Shown piece after piece: positions 19,607-28,317 of a stretch of 64,000 nucleotides of DNA. The translations under genes were made by a program, and so were the position numbers. Positions within the stretch are counted from its first letter, which is position 1. Each line of letters opens with the position of its first letter. The DNA is from Neobacillus sp. PS3-34 (GTDB lineage: Bacteria > Bacillota > Bacilli > Bacillales > Cytobacillaceae). The notes under the pieces were generated by a model, which saw only the letters and a program-made list of their open reading frames with translations, was not told where the DNA came from and did no database searches. Where the stretch lies: positions 4,639,001-4,703,000 of the forward strand of contig NZ_CP133267.1 of NCBI RefSeq assembly GCF_030915465.1, given 5' to 3'.

Positions 19607-20287
19607 CTAACCTCTTATGCCAAGTCTTTCAGAAAACCTTTTGGTAATAAGCTGTGGCCTAGTAATCGCCGTACCGACTACAACAGACCATGCCCCTAAT
19701 TCCAAACATCTTGCAGCTTCCTCCGGTGTATTGATCCTTCCTTCTGCGATGATAGGCACTGATAATTCCTGTGAGAGTTTAGAAATTAGCTCAAAATCCG
19801 GATGATCGAACTTTTTTGAATAAGAGGTGTAGCCCGCCAATGTTGTTCCTATAAGATCCAATCCAAGGTCAGCGGCAGCAATACCCTCTTCATACGTAGA
19901 TATATCAGCCATTATTAGGAGTGCTGGAAATTTTTCTTTGATCATTAAAATCATTTCCTCATTGGATAAGCCATCTGGCCGATCTCTGTTCGTTAAATCG
20001 AGTGCCAAGATTTCCGCACCGGCGGAGTGAACTTCATCCACCTCTTTCATGGTAGGTGATATGTAAATTTCACTATCGTGATAATTCCTTTTAACAATTC
20101 CGATGACAGGAAGTTTGATGGTTTGTTTGATCTCTTTTATGTCCTCAAAGCCATTTGCTCGAATTGCAGCTGCTCCCCCTTCCTTTGCTGCCAGCGCCAT
20201 TCTGGCCATGATTTCGGATCCATGTAAAGGTTCATCCTCAAGCGCCTGGCAGGAAACAATTAACTGTCCTTTTAATTTTTCAAGCAA
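19607..20287 (-). CDS. nanE: N-acetylmannosamine-6-phosphate 2-epimerase
   Basis: A TIM-barrel enzyme converting ManNAc-6-P to GlcNAc-6-P, 226 residues, as usual for NanE. Characteristic stretches are GQLIVSCQALEDEPLHG at the N-terminus, PVIGIVKR, GTTLAGYT and AEGRINTPEEA. I choose the TTG at 20287 because GGGGGAG lies 6 nt before it; the in-frame ATG at 20302 has no site. It is first in the operon with the ROK kinase, Gfo enzyme and RpiR regulator. No NanA lyase is seen in the window, so the source of ManNAc may not be sialic acid. Confidence 0.95.
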   Translation of the reverse strand: MLEKLKGQLIVSCQALEDEPLHGSEIMARMALAAKEGGAAAIRANGFEDIKEIKQTIKLPVIGIVKRNYHDSEIYISPTMKEVDEVHSAGAEILALDLTNRDRPDGLSNEEMILMIKEKFPALLIMADISTYEEGIAAADLGLDLIGTTLAGYTSYSKKFDHPDFELISKLSQELSVPIIAEGRINTPEEAARCLELGAWSVVVGTAITRPQLITKRFSERLGIRG

Positions 20288-20402
20288 TAATAGCTCCCCC
20301 ATTTACAAAAATTAATTAATATAACTTATTCGATTGACTGTGGAAAAATCCTCCTTTATACATTTAAATGGTGGAATAATTTTTTATTTTTAATAAAATA
20401 TG

Positions 20403-20443
20403 AAAAAACAATAACGCGAGGGATTTAACCATCGCGTTATTGT
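20403..20443 (-). terminator. terminator after the MFS gene
   Basis: A 12-bp perfect stem (ACAATAACGCGA with TCGCGTTATTGT) and 12-nt loop, followed by six T on the minus strand, lies just downstream of the MFS transporter's stop. Confidence 0.85.
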
Positions 20444-20460
20444 TTAAATATGATTTATAT

Positions 20461-21657
20461 TTATCGAATATTTTGTCTCCCATTGTCTTCAAGCTCTCGA
20501 AGAATTCTGCAATGTGGTTTTTTATTAAGCAGCCAAATCAATAAAAAGCCTATCATACCCACTCCAGAAAACACAATCCACGGAATAAAGCTGCTTGGCT
20601 GTTGATTGATTAAAAATGACCCAGCGTAATTACCAAAGGTTGCACCGACAGCGAAGGATATCTCAAAAAATCCGTAATATGAGCCCTGGAACTTTTCTTG
20701 AGTAAACTCTGATATAGCAATATCTGAAGATGGCAAAACAAGTGTTTCTCCGATAGTAAAAAATAGAATGCATATGAGCAGCCAATATGGCGTGGAAGTA
20801 AAAACGATCATGAATAGCGAACAGCTCATGGTGACAATTCCTATTTTAAGTAAAGTAAAGATATTTATTTTTACATATAACCTCCTAAATAAAAACATAA
20901 AAACAAGTCCAGTTACCGCGTTAACGGTAATGATGATTGTTACTAAGCTCTCATTTTTCGAAAGATTGTACATGTGAAGTGGTATGGATACTGTTAACTG
21001 TGCAAACATAAACCAAAAGAAAATCATGGCGAAGCAATAATTCATGAATCTTTTATTAGTTACGATTTGTTTTACACCAGCTACAATAGAATTCCGATTC
21101 CTTACTATCTTTCTCTGAGGCTTTATTATGATGAATTGGAAAAAGAACAATATGTAAAAGGTCAATCCACTTATGATAAAAGGATAGCTCGGGTCAAGTA
21201 GGAGTAAATAGCCTCCTAATAACGGGCCAATAATCGCACCTCCATTTAGAGAAAGGTTTAAATAGGTAAATATTCTTTTTTTGTTCTCCCCTGTTGCTTC
21301 AGATGAAAAAAATGCCATTGATGAAGGTTCATAGCATGCTGAACCGATACCGATTAAAGTTGTCCCAATACCAATAAAGAAAAAAGATTGCGCAAAGGCC
21401 AGCAAAATGAAGCCGCTTCCTCTGATTAAAAGGCCAATCCCCATCATATTTTTATATCCATAACGATCTCCCATCCCTCCTGCAAATATAGGCAGTCCTC
21501 TTGAGGATAATGTCATTAATGACAAAACTGTTCCCGTTTCTCCAACTGAAAAAAGAAGATGATGGGATAAATAAACAGCAAGAAATGATAATACAGCGAA
21601 TCCTGCAAGATTCATACAAAATGCGGAAATCAATATCGTTTTGATAGATTGATTCAA
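20461..21657 (-). CDS. MFS transporter
   Basis: A 398-residue, 12-helix major facilitator. The start is set to TTG 21657 (AGGAGGGG 5 nt before) rather than the ATG at 21684, which has no ribosome-binding site. GDRYGYK lies in the loop between helices 2 and 3. Resembles drug-efflux type MFS proteins; the substrate is unknown. It is divergent from a CGNR regulator, with GGTTACAA repeats between them, so it is probably that regulator's target. Confidence 0.85.
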   Translation of the reverse strand: MNQSIKTILISAFCMNLAGFAVLSFLAVYLSHHLLFSVGETGTVLSLMTLSSRGLPIFAGGMGDRYGYKNMMGIGLLIRGSGFILLAFAQSFFFIGIGTTLIGIGSACYEPSSMAFFSSEATGENKKRIFTYLNLSLNGGAIIGPLLGGYLLLLDPSYPFIISGLTFYILFFFQFIIIKPQRKIVRNRNSIVAGVKQIVTNKRFMNYCFAMIFFWFMFAQLTVSIPLHMYNLSKNESLVTIIITVNAVTGLVFMFLFRRLYVKINIFTLLKIGIVTMSCSLFMIVFTSTPYWLLICILFFTIGETLVLPSSDIAISEFTQEKFQGSYYGFFEISFAVGATFGNYAGSFLINQQPSSFIPWIVFSGVGMIGFLLIWLLNKKPHCRILRELEDNGRQNIR

Positions 21658-21671
21658 AAACTCCCCTCCTA

Positions 21672-21762
21672 TTGTAACCTTCATTATTTTTTGGTGGTTA
21701 CAAAAAATAATATGTTATAATTAACCAAAATGCAACCTTTAAAAAAGATTGGTGGTTACAAA
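21672..21762. promoter_or_regulatory. divergent promoter region with repeated GGTTACAA
   Basis: The 14-mer TTGGTGGTTACAAA occurs twice in the same orientation (21691-21704 and 21749-21762), and its core appears inverted at 21672-21679 (TTGTAACC). Between them TATGTTATAAT gives an extended -10 (TGnTATAAT at 21713-21721) reading toward the CGNR gene. The second copy overlaps that gene's ribosome-binding site. Probable operators for autoregulation and MFS control. Confidence 0.55.
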
Positions 21763-21763
21763 T

Positions 21764-22297
21764 ATGGAGAACACTAGGGAAGTAAATGTTATCCTTTCCT
21801 TTTTAAATACATGGGAAATCCCCAATATGGAAAGGATTCCTAAAGATCATCTCCTGACAGTCTCAGATGTTAAAAATTTTGTTTATGAATATCTTGAGAA
21901 TGATAAAAACATAGATGGATTAAAGGATGTAATCGAGCTCCGAACCCAAATAAGAAACGCAATTGAACAAAATGATGGAGAATTAATTAATAATTGGATT
22001 AAAAAAAGAGACATTCAATTCAAGATTAAAACCAACGATACTAAACAAGTGTTTGAGGTGGATTTTGGTTTTAACCATAATAGTCTCGTGGACAATATCC
22101 TTGTTATTGTTCTTAATTTAATTCTGCAAGGAACTTTTCATCGCATAAAAATTTGTCCGGATTGTAAATGGGTCTTCTATGACCAATCGAAAAGCGGTAC
22201 AAAAAAATGGTGCAATATGAATGCGACCAGTTCAGATGGAAGAGCATGCGGAACAATATCGAAGGTGAAAAGGTATCGAGAAAAGAACAAGCTTTGA
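21764..22297 (+). CDS. CGNR zinc-finger (ABATE-type) transcriptional regulator
   Basis: A 177-residue protein starting at ATG 21764. The N-terminal part resembles the stress-related ABATE domain; the C-terminal CGNR finger is seen as CPDCKWVFYDQS, then WCNM and a terminal C-G followed by KVKRYREK. In the usual finger WCSM-x-x-CGNR is compact; here an insert separates WC from CG and the N-R pair is replaced by T-I. Divergent from the MFS gene. Likely a ligand-responsive regulator of that exporter. Confidence 0.78.
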   Translation: MENTREVNVILSFLNTWEIPNMERIPKDHLLTVSDVKNFVYEYLENDKNIDGLKDVIELRTQIRNAIEQNDGELINNWIKKRDIQFKIKTNDTKQVFEVDFGFNHNSLVDNILVIVLNLILQGTFHRIKICPDCKWVFYDQSKSGTKKWCNMNATSSDGRACGTISKVKRYREKNKL

Positions 22298-22528
22298 GCA
22301 GAATTTTTAATTGATGCTAGAGGGTTTCATGCTTTCCATGGAAAAAGAAAAGGGTTTTTTCGTTAAGGTCCCCTTTTATAGGTATTTGTTGTAAAGATTC
22401 TTTTGATAGGTCGTTATAACTGTCCCTGTGAATTTTTAAAAACTGTCACTTTTCATAAGGACACTTAATTACTAAAATAGTGTTATTGAATAAATTATCA
22501 AACGTTTTTATGAATAAGGAGGAAGAAA

Positions 22529-22984
22529 ATGAGTGAGAATCTAGTAATCAGACCAGCAATTAAAGAGGATATTAATGAATTGTATGAACTAATGATTCAG
22601 TATATTGTCGATTTTTATAAAAAAGCAAAACCTGCAGAAGAATCACTTAAAGGATTGATTCAAAACCTACTCGAGAACCCTAATAGTGGAATCCAATTTG
22701 TCGCTGAAAAGGATGGAAGGTTATTAGGATTTGCGACTCTTTACTTTACCTTTAGCACTCTGCAGGTGAAAAGAGCCGCTATTCTAAACGATTTATTTAT
22801 TTTGTCAGATGCCAGAGGACAGAAATTGGGCGAACATTTATTTCAAGCATGCTTATCCTACATAAGAAGTAACGATTTTGCTTATATGACATGGGAAACG
22901 GCCAAGGATAATTTAGTCGCTCAATCCCTTTATAACAAAATGGGTGGTCAGCTGTCCGAATGGCTTGTGTATGAAATCGAGTAA
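22529..22984 (+). CDS. GNAT-family N-acetyltransferase
   Basis: A 151-residue single-domain GNAT. The CoA loop reads DARGQKLGEHLF (about 91-102), followed by the WETAKDNLVAQSLYNKMG tail typical of small-molecule acetyltransferases. ATG with AAGGAGGA. A monocistronic gene ending in a hairpin at 23063-23096. The acceptor is unknown. Confidence 0.88.
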   Translation: MSENLVIRPAIKEDINELYELMIQYIVDFYKKAKPAEESLKGLIQNLLENPNSGIQFVAEKDGRLLGFATLYFTFSTLQVKRAAILNDLFILSDARGQKLGEHLFQACLSYIRSNDFAYMTWETAKDNLVAQSLYNKMGGQLSEWLVYEIE

Positions 22985-23062
22985 TATACCCTTGGATTAA
23001 CATGTTCGATTCTGATGTGCAAAACCATACATTACAGACCAACGCAATAAAAATAGCAGCAG

Positions 23063-23096
23063 AAAAAGAGCTTGGTTAATATTCCAAGCTCTTTAA
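23063..23096. terminator. bidirectional hairpin
   Basis: An 11-bp stem AAAGAGCTTGG/CCAAGCTCTTT with an 8-nt loop lies between the GNAT gene and a converging small gene. Confidence 0.7.
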
Positions 23097-23171
23097 CATT
23101 TGTTATTACTTACTACAATTAAAATCATGCAGGTAATTTTATCAAAAATCCACCTAAACAATTCCATAAGA

Positions 23172-23399
23172 CTAGATTCTTTTTTTTACATCTTCCCTAA
23201 TTAATTCAATAATATTATCAGCTAAATTTGCAGGAAGTGATGTACCATCTTTAAAAACCCAGGCATTAATGATTTCAAGATCTCCTTTTTTAAAAGTAAT
23301 ACTGTAATCTTTATTTTCGTGAGTAAATTCAGCTGTCACGTATTCTTCACTATCAAAATCATCATCAATAATCATGTTGTTTATTTCATATGGCTTCAC
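23172..23399 (-). CDS. small hypothetical protein
   Basis: A 75-residue acidic soluble protein I do not recognise. The start is placed at GTG 23399, where AAAAGGAG lies 7 nt upstream; an in-frame ATG at 23420 has its purine-rich stretch directly abutting and is less likely. Predicted to be a mixed alpha/beta fold without cysteines or membrane segments. No functional context. Confidence 0.6.
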   Translation of the reverse strand: MKPYEINNMIIDDDFDSEEYVTAEFTHENKDYSITFKKGDLEIINAWVFKDGTSLPANLADNIIELIREDVKKRI

Positions 23400-23596
23400 G
23401 AATACTCTCCTTTTTATCATTCCTTTTTGTATATAGAGTGAACTGTATATTTTTGATTATTCATTTTTTGAAAAAAACAGGTGAAATTCATCTGTTAATA
23501 AATTTTTAATATACTTCTAATAAAATGTTAACTGTAAATACATAAAAGCTGTGATAAGTTATAACAGTTACGAAATTTGAGAGGAGAAATGCTATT

Positions 23597-24010
23597 ATGA
23601 AAAAGAATTTGTTTTTCTTATTTACAGCAACAATTTTAATGGCAATCATGTTAAGTGCTTGTGGGAGCACAACGAAAACATCTGATAATTCTTCAACTGC
23701 AACACAAACATCCAAGTCCACGGATACCTCAAAGGAATCACAAGGAAATGTAGTTAATATTAAAGTAATGGCAAAGGATTTCGAATATGATAAAAAAGAA
23801 ATCCATGTAAAAAAAGGTGATAAGGTAAAAATTACTCTTCAAAGTGATGATGGCGGACATGGTTTTACTATTCCAGCCTATAATGTAAACATTCAGGGGA
23901 ATAAAAGTGCCGAATTTACTGCAGATAAAACAGGTACATTTGAATATCACTGTTCAGTAATGTGTGGAACTGGACATGCTAAAATGACAGGGAAATTAAT
24001 CGTAGAATAA
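23597..24010 (+). CDS. CuA/cupredoxin-domain lipoprotein
   Basis: A 137-residue exported lipoprotein: signal peptide with lipobox LSAC (lipid at Cys22), a Ser/Thr-rich linker (about 25-50), then a cytochrome-oxidase-subunit-II-like cupredoxin. Copper ligands are visible: H in GGHGFTIP, and C-S-V-M-C-G-T-G-H-A-K-M giving the CxxxC...H..M CuA set. It lacks the two helices of a real CoxB. Likely binds or delivers copper at the outer face of the membrane. GAGGAGA precedes ATG. Confidence 0.88.
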   Translation: MKKNLFFLFTATILMAIMLSACGSTTKTSDNSSTATQTSKSTDTSKESQGNVVNIKVMAKDFEYDKKEIHVKKGDKVKITLQSDDGGHGFTIPAYNVNIQGNKSAEFTADKTGTFEYHCSVMCGTGHAKMTGKLIVE

Positions 24011-24023
24011 TATTTTTTAAAAA

Positions 24024-24049
24024 GAGATAGGGAATCCTATCTTTTTTTT
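24024..24049 (+). terminator. terminator of the cupredoxin gene
   Basis: AGATAGG/CCTATCT stem with a 4-nt loop, followed by eight T. Confidence 0.8.
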
Positions 24050-24168
24050 CATTTAATTGCTTTATCCTTTTTTCACAAACCTCCCCCCTATTTTAAATGA
24101 CATATTGCTTACCATATAGGAAATAATATAAGAACTATTTGTAAGAAAGTGAATTAGAGGGCAGAAAA

Positions 24169-25188
24169 ATGGAGAGAAACTTTGCAATCGACTTTATTAA
24201 ATTTTTTGCGATATTAGCTGTTGTTATCATCCACACAGTCCCTAGCGACCACAAGCTTGGTCTTTTTATTCTAGATAACATTTCCAGATTTGCTGTACCT
24301 TTTTTCTTTGCTGCTTCGGGTTATTTGTTCGGTCTCAAAGTGATAAATAATCAAAAATCTACAGGCTATTTTAAAAGATATTTAATAAAAATACTGAAAA
24401 TTTATATTTGCTGGCTTTTGTTTTATATCGGTTATGATGTGTTACGGATTTTTTTGAGTGGCGGAAACGTAGAGCACGAATTATCCAAGTATGTGGATGG
24501 GTTGACAGCTCTAAATCTCTTTTATTTTGGGAAAGGAACAAGCGGATATCAATTGTGGTTTGTGATTTCTCTAGCATGGAGCACTGCCATTTTATACATA
24601 TTCTTTAGGCTTAAAAAAATAACGCTTCTATTAATCCTTAGCCTTTGTTTAAATATAGCAGCTTTTGGGCAATCGTATTCTATTTTCTTTGATTTACCCT
24701 TAATCACCCGAGATGCCCTTTTCATTGGTTTATTTTATACAACCTTAGGATTCTGGTTTGCCTATGCTTTACCTTCTATACAGTCCCTGAAATTGAAAAA
24801 ACAGACGTACTTTTATTTGTTAAGCTTCTTATTTGTTCTTCAGGTCGCTGAGGGATATTGGCTGGAAAAGATGCTATCTGCCGAGCATGGAGAATACTTT
24901 TTATCGACTATTTTTCTTACTGTAATTCTGTTGTTGTTCACTTGCAATAACCAGCAGCTTGGAAAGGGATTATGGATAACAAAAATAGGTGGCAATGCTT
25001 TGGGGATCTATGCTGTCCATGTTTTATTGATTGATATTGTAGACATTTTATTTAACACTATCGGCGTGGAGCACTTTTCCCATCAATTACTGTGGGACAT
25101 GATGGATGCCTTCCTTGTTTTTTCGTTATCGTATATAACATACTACTTTCTTCAATATATAAAGTCACGCCAGCCTTTTTGGAGGTAA
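24169..25188 (+). CDS. acyltransferase family 3 membrane protein
   Basis: A 339-residue integral membrane acyltransferase with about ten helices. The N-terminal motif RNFAIDFIKFFAILAVVIIH includes the family's conserved His, followed by the RFAVPFFFAASGYLFG segment. Members O-acetylate or succinylate cell-surface polysaccharides or wall polymers. AGAGGGC precedes the ATG. A single gene with no glycan neighbours, so the target is unknown. Confidence 0.88.
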   Translation: MERNFAIDFIKFFAILAVVIIHTVPSDHKLGLFILDNISRFAVPFFFAASGYLFGLKVINNQKSTGYFKRYLIKILKIYICWLLFYIGYDVLRIFLSGGNVEHELSKYVDGLTALNLFYFGKGTSGYQLWFVISLAWSTAILYIFFRLKKITLLLILSLCLNIAAFGQSYSIFFDLPLITRDALFIGLFYTTLGFWFAYALPSIQSLKLKKQTYFYLLSFLFVLQVAEGYWLEKMLSAEHGEYFLSTIFLTVILLLFTCNNQQLGKGLWITKIGGNALGIYAVHVLLIDIVDILFNTIGVEHFSHQLLWDMMDAFLVFSLSYITYYFLQYIKSRQPFWR

Positions 25189-25320
25189 TTGATTTTTTTT
25201 TAGTTGATATTCCATTGAATTTTACATGGATAAATCATTGTGATTTTACCCTCTTGTCTTAATTACTTTGGTCAATTGGTTCGTATGGGAATCGATAAAT
25301 TACCATTTATTTTTAATTAA

Positions 25321-25446
25321 TCGATAACTGACCCATACGGCTCCAATCATTATTCATGTCAACCATATAATCCGCAGTTTTATCAACTTTCAAATTATCC
25401 TCATTATTATCATTCCTTTTATGGTGGAAATAAAAATTATTATTAA
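25321..25446 (+). other. Tyr/Asn/Pro-rich coding remnant without a start (25189-25490 otherwise empty)
   Basis: An open stretch of 41 codons between stops at 25318 and 25444 encodes a Y/N/P/H-rich tail (for example PYNPQFYQLSNYPHYYHSFY), the composition of Bacillus spore-coat proteins. It has no ATG/GTG/TTG with a ribosome-binding site, and is followed directly by a hairpin. It may be the C-terminal relic of a coat gene or another indel-broken gene. The rest of this 300-bp gap shows nothing else I can support. Confidence 0.35.
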
Positions 25447-25471
25447 AGACATGGATTTTTTCCATGTCTTT
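25445..25471. terminator. hairpin after the Tyr-rich remnant
   Basis: An 11-bp perfect stem (AAAGACATGGA/TCCATGTCTTT) with a T-rich 5-nt loop lies between the remnant and the converging DUF1801 gene. Confidence 0.65.
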
Positions 25472-25490
25472 GTTGGCTTTTCAGAATTAT

Positions 25491-25901
25491 TCAGTCAAAG
25501 TCTCGAACAACATCAAACTTTTTTTTCAATTTAGCTTCTGCTTTCTTTTTATTCTCACCAACTCTAAATTTAACGATCTTGCTTATTAAAGCATATGGCA
25601 GTGGCTTTTCTAAAGGAAACTGGACGGCTCCTTTTGAACTTTTATATTCCGATATTTCTTGTTTAAAAGCACTGATACCACTAGATGTTGGATAAAAGCC
25701 AATATGATTTTTATAGGCTGCGAAATTCACCAAATTTCCATGTAAATAAAAAGTAGGCATTTGATAACTTATCTTTTCTTCTGCATCTGGTGCTGACTCT
25801 TTTATAACCTTTCGTATCGAAATTAGAAGCTCCTGAATCTCAAGAGGAAATTGTAAAATGTATTCATCAATTGATTTATACGCAATTTTGGTTCCGTTCA
25901 T
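25491..25901 (-). CDS. DUF1801/YdhG-like protein (iron-chaperone-type fold)
   Basis: A 136-residue DUF1801 protein with the characteristic YQMPTF and HIGFYPTSSGI segments. B. subtilis YdhG (Fra), a frataxin-like iron chaperone, belongs to this family; I infer the same fold but cannot confirm iron binding. AAGGAG precedes the ATG. A single gene. Confidence 0.82.
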   Translation of the reverse strand: MNGTKIAYKSIDEYILQFPLEIQELLISIRKVIKESAPDAEEKISYQMPTFYLHGNLVNFAAYKNHIGFYPTSSGISAFKQEISEYKSSKGAVQFPLEKPLPYALISKIVKFRVGENKKKAEAKLKKKFDVVRDFD

Positions 25902-26059
25902 GATTTCTCCTTACAACTGTTTTTATGAAGGGTGTTTCATTTTTCGAAATTTTATATTCGTAATTCGGTCTAAATCTAATGATAATTCTATATTTTATAT
26001 GAAGGAACAATTGGAGATTTTTAATGCAAAAACATCCCATATGAAATAGGTGAGACCAA

Positions 26060-26278
26060 ATGTTTGTTGTTTATTTTTTAGAAAACAAAAATATTTTATT
26101 AAGTCAGCTGCGTAAAAGTGTTCCATCCGTTGGTGAAGAATTAAAAATTAAAGGTCGTAAAGGCAAGGTTTCAAGTGTTACAAGTATAGATGATAGAAAT
26201 ATTCATGTGCAAGTTGTCTTAGAAACCGTTAATAAAAATACACTAATTGTAGATAATTCTAAAAAGAAAAAAAGGTAA
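26060..26278 (+). CDS. small basic hypothetical protein
   Basis: A 72-residue protein I do not recognise, with a lysine-rich end (SKKKKR). The central GEELKIKGRKGKVSSV pattern suggests a small SH3/KOW-like beta barrel that could bind nucleic acid (inference). A weak AGGTGAG site lies before the ATG, and a clear terminator follows at 26353. Confidence 0.6.
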   Translation: MFVVYFLENKNILLSQLRKSVPSVGEELKIKGRKGKVSSVTSIDDRNIHVQVVLETVNKNTLIVDNSKKKKR

Positions 26279-26352
26279 ATGTTTATCTTTTACTTAGAGA
26301 TACTAGTTTTAGAAAAACGTGAAAAATACAAGGCAAATAATCCTTAATGATT

Positions 26353-26385
26353 AGAAGCGTCGATGAAACGCTTCTTTTTCTTTTT
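26353..26385 (+). terminator. terminator
   Basis: AGAAGCGT/ACGCTTCT stem, 7-nt loop, then a T-rich tail; ends the small hypothetical gene. Confidence 0.8.
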
Positions 26386-26544
26386 CGGATGTAATTCTCA
26401 TGCATCTTTTCGATCAAAAAGGTTGATTTTCATCTGAACCATTAACTTAATTTTACCTTATTTAAGATTGATTATTGAATTAACACAGACAAGCAGTTTA
26501 AATCGGCATATGTTATTACATATTAAGTGAAAGGAGTCATTATT

Positions 26545-26931
26545 ATGTCAAGCTGCCAACGTCTTGCAGATATAATCGGAGGCGAAGTTATTACGTCAAC
26601 TCCTGTCTGTGTAGTTCAACGTCTTAGAAATATCAATGCTACTATTCTAGGCCGCCGCACTCGTTCTCCCTTAGCACTTCCATTTGCCCTTTCCTTTGAA
26701 AACAACAAAAATGGTGAAACTCTTAACCTGGGTGAAACCGTTATCCTTCAAAGTGAAATTAATCCCTTCCTTTCCGCATTACGAAGAAGAGGAATTACGG
26801 TTACTGCTGTCCATAACCATTGGCTTTTTGAAAATCCACGCTTAATGTATATGCATTGGGAGAACGTTGGGGACCCGTTTGAGTTTGCTAGGAACAGTTA
26901 TAAAGCAGCAAAAGAAGTAGGCCTTATCTAA
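26545..26931 (+). CDS. DUF1259 domain protein
   Basis: A 128-residue protein of the DUF1259 family. The ATG at 26545 has AAAGGAG 8 nt upstream; the in-frame upstream GTG lies before that site and is rejected. The hallmark stretch TAVHNHWLFENPRLMYMHWE carries two His-containing motifs (HNHW, MHW), suggestive of metal binding. Usually several times longer or tandem in secreted relatives; here a single cytosolic copy with no signal peptide. Function unknown. Confidence 0.78.
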   Translation: MSSCQRLADIIGGEVITSTPVCVVQRLRNINATILGRRTRSPLALPFALSFENNKNGETLNLGETVILQSEINPFLSALRRRGITVTAVHNHWLFENPRLMYMHWENVGDPFEFARNSYKAAKEVGLI

Positions 26932-26936
26932 AGCCA

Positions 26937-26987
26937 GGCCATTTGTGATGTCATAAATATTGTCACAAATGGCCAATGTTTTTTTGA
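26937..26987 (+). terminator. terminator of the DUF1259 gene
   Basis: A 12-bp perfect stem (GGCCATTTGTGA/TCACAAATGGCC), 14-15-nt loop and seven T. Confidence 0.88.
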
Positions 26988-27150
26988 AATTTGAATATCC
27001 TGAACTCGGTATGGTTTGCATATTTCTCGTATTTCGATAGGATTCAAGTTTCTTTTTTTAGATAAAAATAAACCAGTTATATATAGCCAGTCTCGTAAAA
27101 TCCTGATACATTGAGTATGTACATACATTACTTGCTGATGAGGTCCAAAA

Positions 27151-27623
27151 ATGAACAATCAACCTTCCATTCTTAAAATCATCAAAAACGATTTATTCGC
27201 TGCAATATCCGCTGCCTTTCCAGTGATTGCCTGGGTATTATACCTTGCATTATGGTTTTTCAAAGAGATCCCCACCCGAAGCGGAACACCGCTCACATCG
27301 CTGAAGATGGCGCAACTATTATGAATTATTGTCTGATTTTGACTATATTAGGGATCCTTATCGTTATATATCGTATTCGAGCCATAACTCTTTATTTTTC
27401 CAGTGGAATCGAATGTGTCGGCACGGTACAAAACATCTATTTTTTCAAGGGCAGAGGAAAAATCACCTGCATTTATAAAATAGACAATACACCTTATACG
27501 GAGAAAACAAGGGTCAATAAAACGAAGGAAACGAAAGCTCTTTCTCCTGGTCAGTCTGTAACCTTATTGGGAATGAAAAATCAGCCCAATAAATTCGTCA
27601 TTAAAGATCTATTTATTGCTTAG
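27151..27623 (+). pseudogene. DUF3592-like membrane protein, frameshifted
   Basis: A small membrane protein of about 157 residues after repair. The ATG at 27151 follows GAGGT; the N-terminal part (one helix, FPVIAWVLYLALWFF) is in the first frame, and the second helix (LILTILGILIVI) with a C-terminal SH3-like domain (GTVQNIYFFKGRGKI) is in the other. The break is near 27298-27304; adding one base gives a continuous PLTS-AEDGATIMNY. I recognise the DUF3592-like layout but no function. Confidence 0.65.
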
Positions 27624-27640
27624 TTAAGGACATTTCATTA

Positions 27641-27676
27641 AAAACCAGCTTAGAGAAATTTCTCCAAGCTGGTTTC
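27641..27676. terminator. bidirectional terminator
   Basis: AAACCAGCTT/AAGCTGGTTT stem extended by GAGAAA/TTTCTC, between converging genes. Confidence 0.8.
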
Positions 27677-27684
27677 ATACCCTA

Positions 27685-28206
27685 TCAGTGTTTTTTGTTC
27701 CACTCTTCCTGTAAAATGGCATAATAGTACTCATCCCACCATTCATTGCCATGGGGTATGCACTTTTTAAAATAGCCTTCTCTTCTCATTCCAATCTTCT
27801 CCATCACCCGGTAGGAAGCTGTATTCTCTGGCTGGCAGGTTGCAATGATCCTGTGCAGTTTCATTTCCTCAAAACCAAATTTTAAGATAGCGCGGGCCGC
27901 CTCAGAGGCATATCCTTTATTTTGATAGTTGGGATTAAAGACCCAGCCGATCTCATACGTATGTTCACCAAAATATCGGTGAAAAACGATGTGACCAATG
28001 AGCGTATTTTCATCAGTTATGATGACAGGAAAATTCCGAGCATCTTTACCATTATTTTTAAGAACAAACTCCTTTGAATCTTCTTCAGATAATACGCCTT
28101 CTGGCATATACTCCATTACATTACGGTCTGAAGCATACTCATGTAATGCTTTCCAATCATCTATTTCAAATTTTCTAATTGATAATCTCTCAGTCTTTAT
28201 TTTCAT
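27685..28206 (-). CDS. GNAT acetyltransferase, RimJ/RimL-like
   Basis: A 173-residue GNAT of the RimJ/RimL type: N-terminal TERLSIRKFEIDDW, CoA-binding NPNYQNKGYASEAARAI (about 93-109) and the tail ATCQPENTASYRVMEKIGM. These enzymes acetylate protein N-termini or antibiotics and amino acids; the substrate is not predictable here. GGGAGAAG precedes the ATG. Confidence 0.88.
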   Translation of the reverse strand: MKIKTERLSIRKFEIDDWKALHEYASDRNVMEYMPEGVLSEEDSKEFVLKNNGKDARNFPVIITDENTLIGHIVFHRYFGEHTYEIGWVFNPNYQNKGYASEAARAILKFGFEEMKLHRIIATCQPENTASYRVMEKIGMRREGYFKKCIPHGNEWWDEYYYAILQEEWNKKH

Positions 28207-28317
28207 ACTTACTTCTCCCTATCTTAACTATTAATCTATTTATAATTCGTGAAAATCTTAAAAATTCCCTTCTTTTGGATAGGCTATTTTCGTATACTTT
28301 GTTGCTATAGAAGGAGT

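Noticed and set aside
22340..22378. AAAAGGG/CCCCTTTT pairing as a terminator of the CGNR gene
   Set aside because: Short stem, long loop and no proper T-run, so not called.
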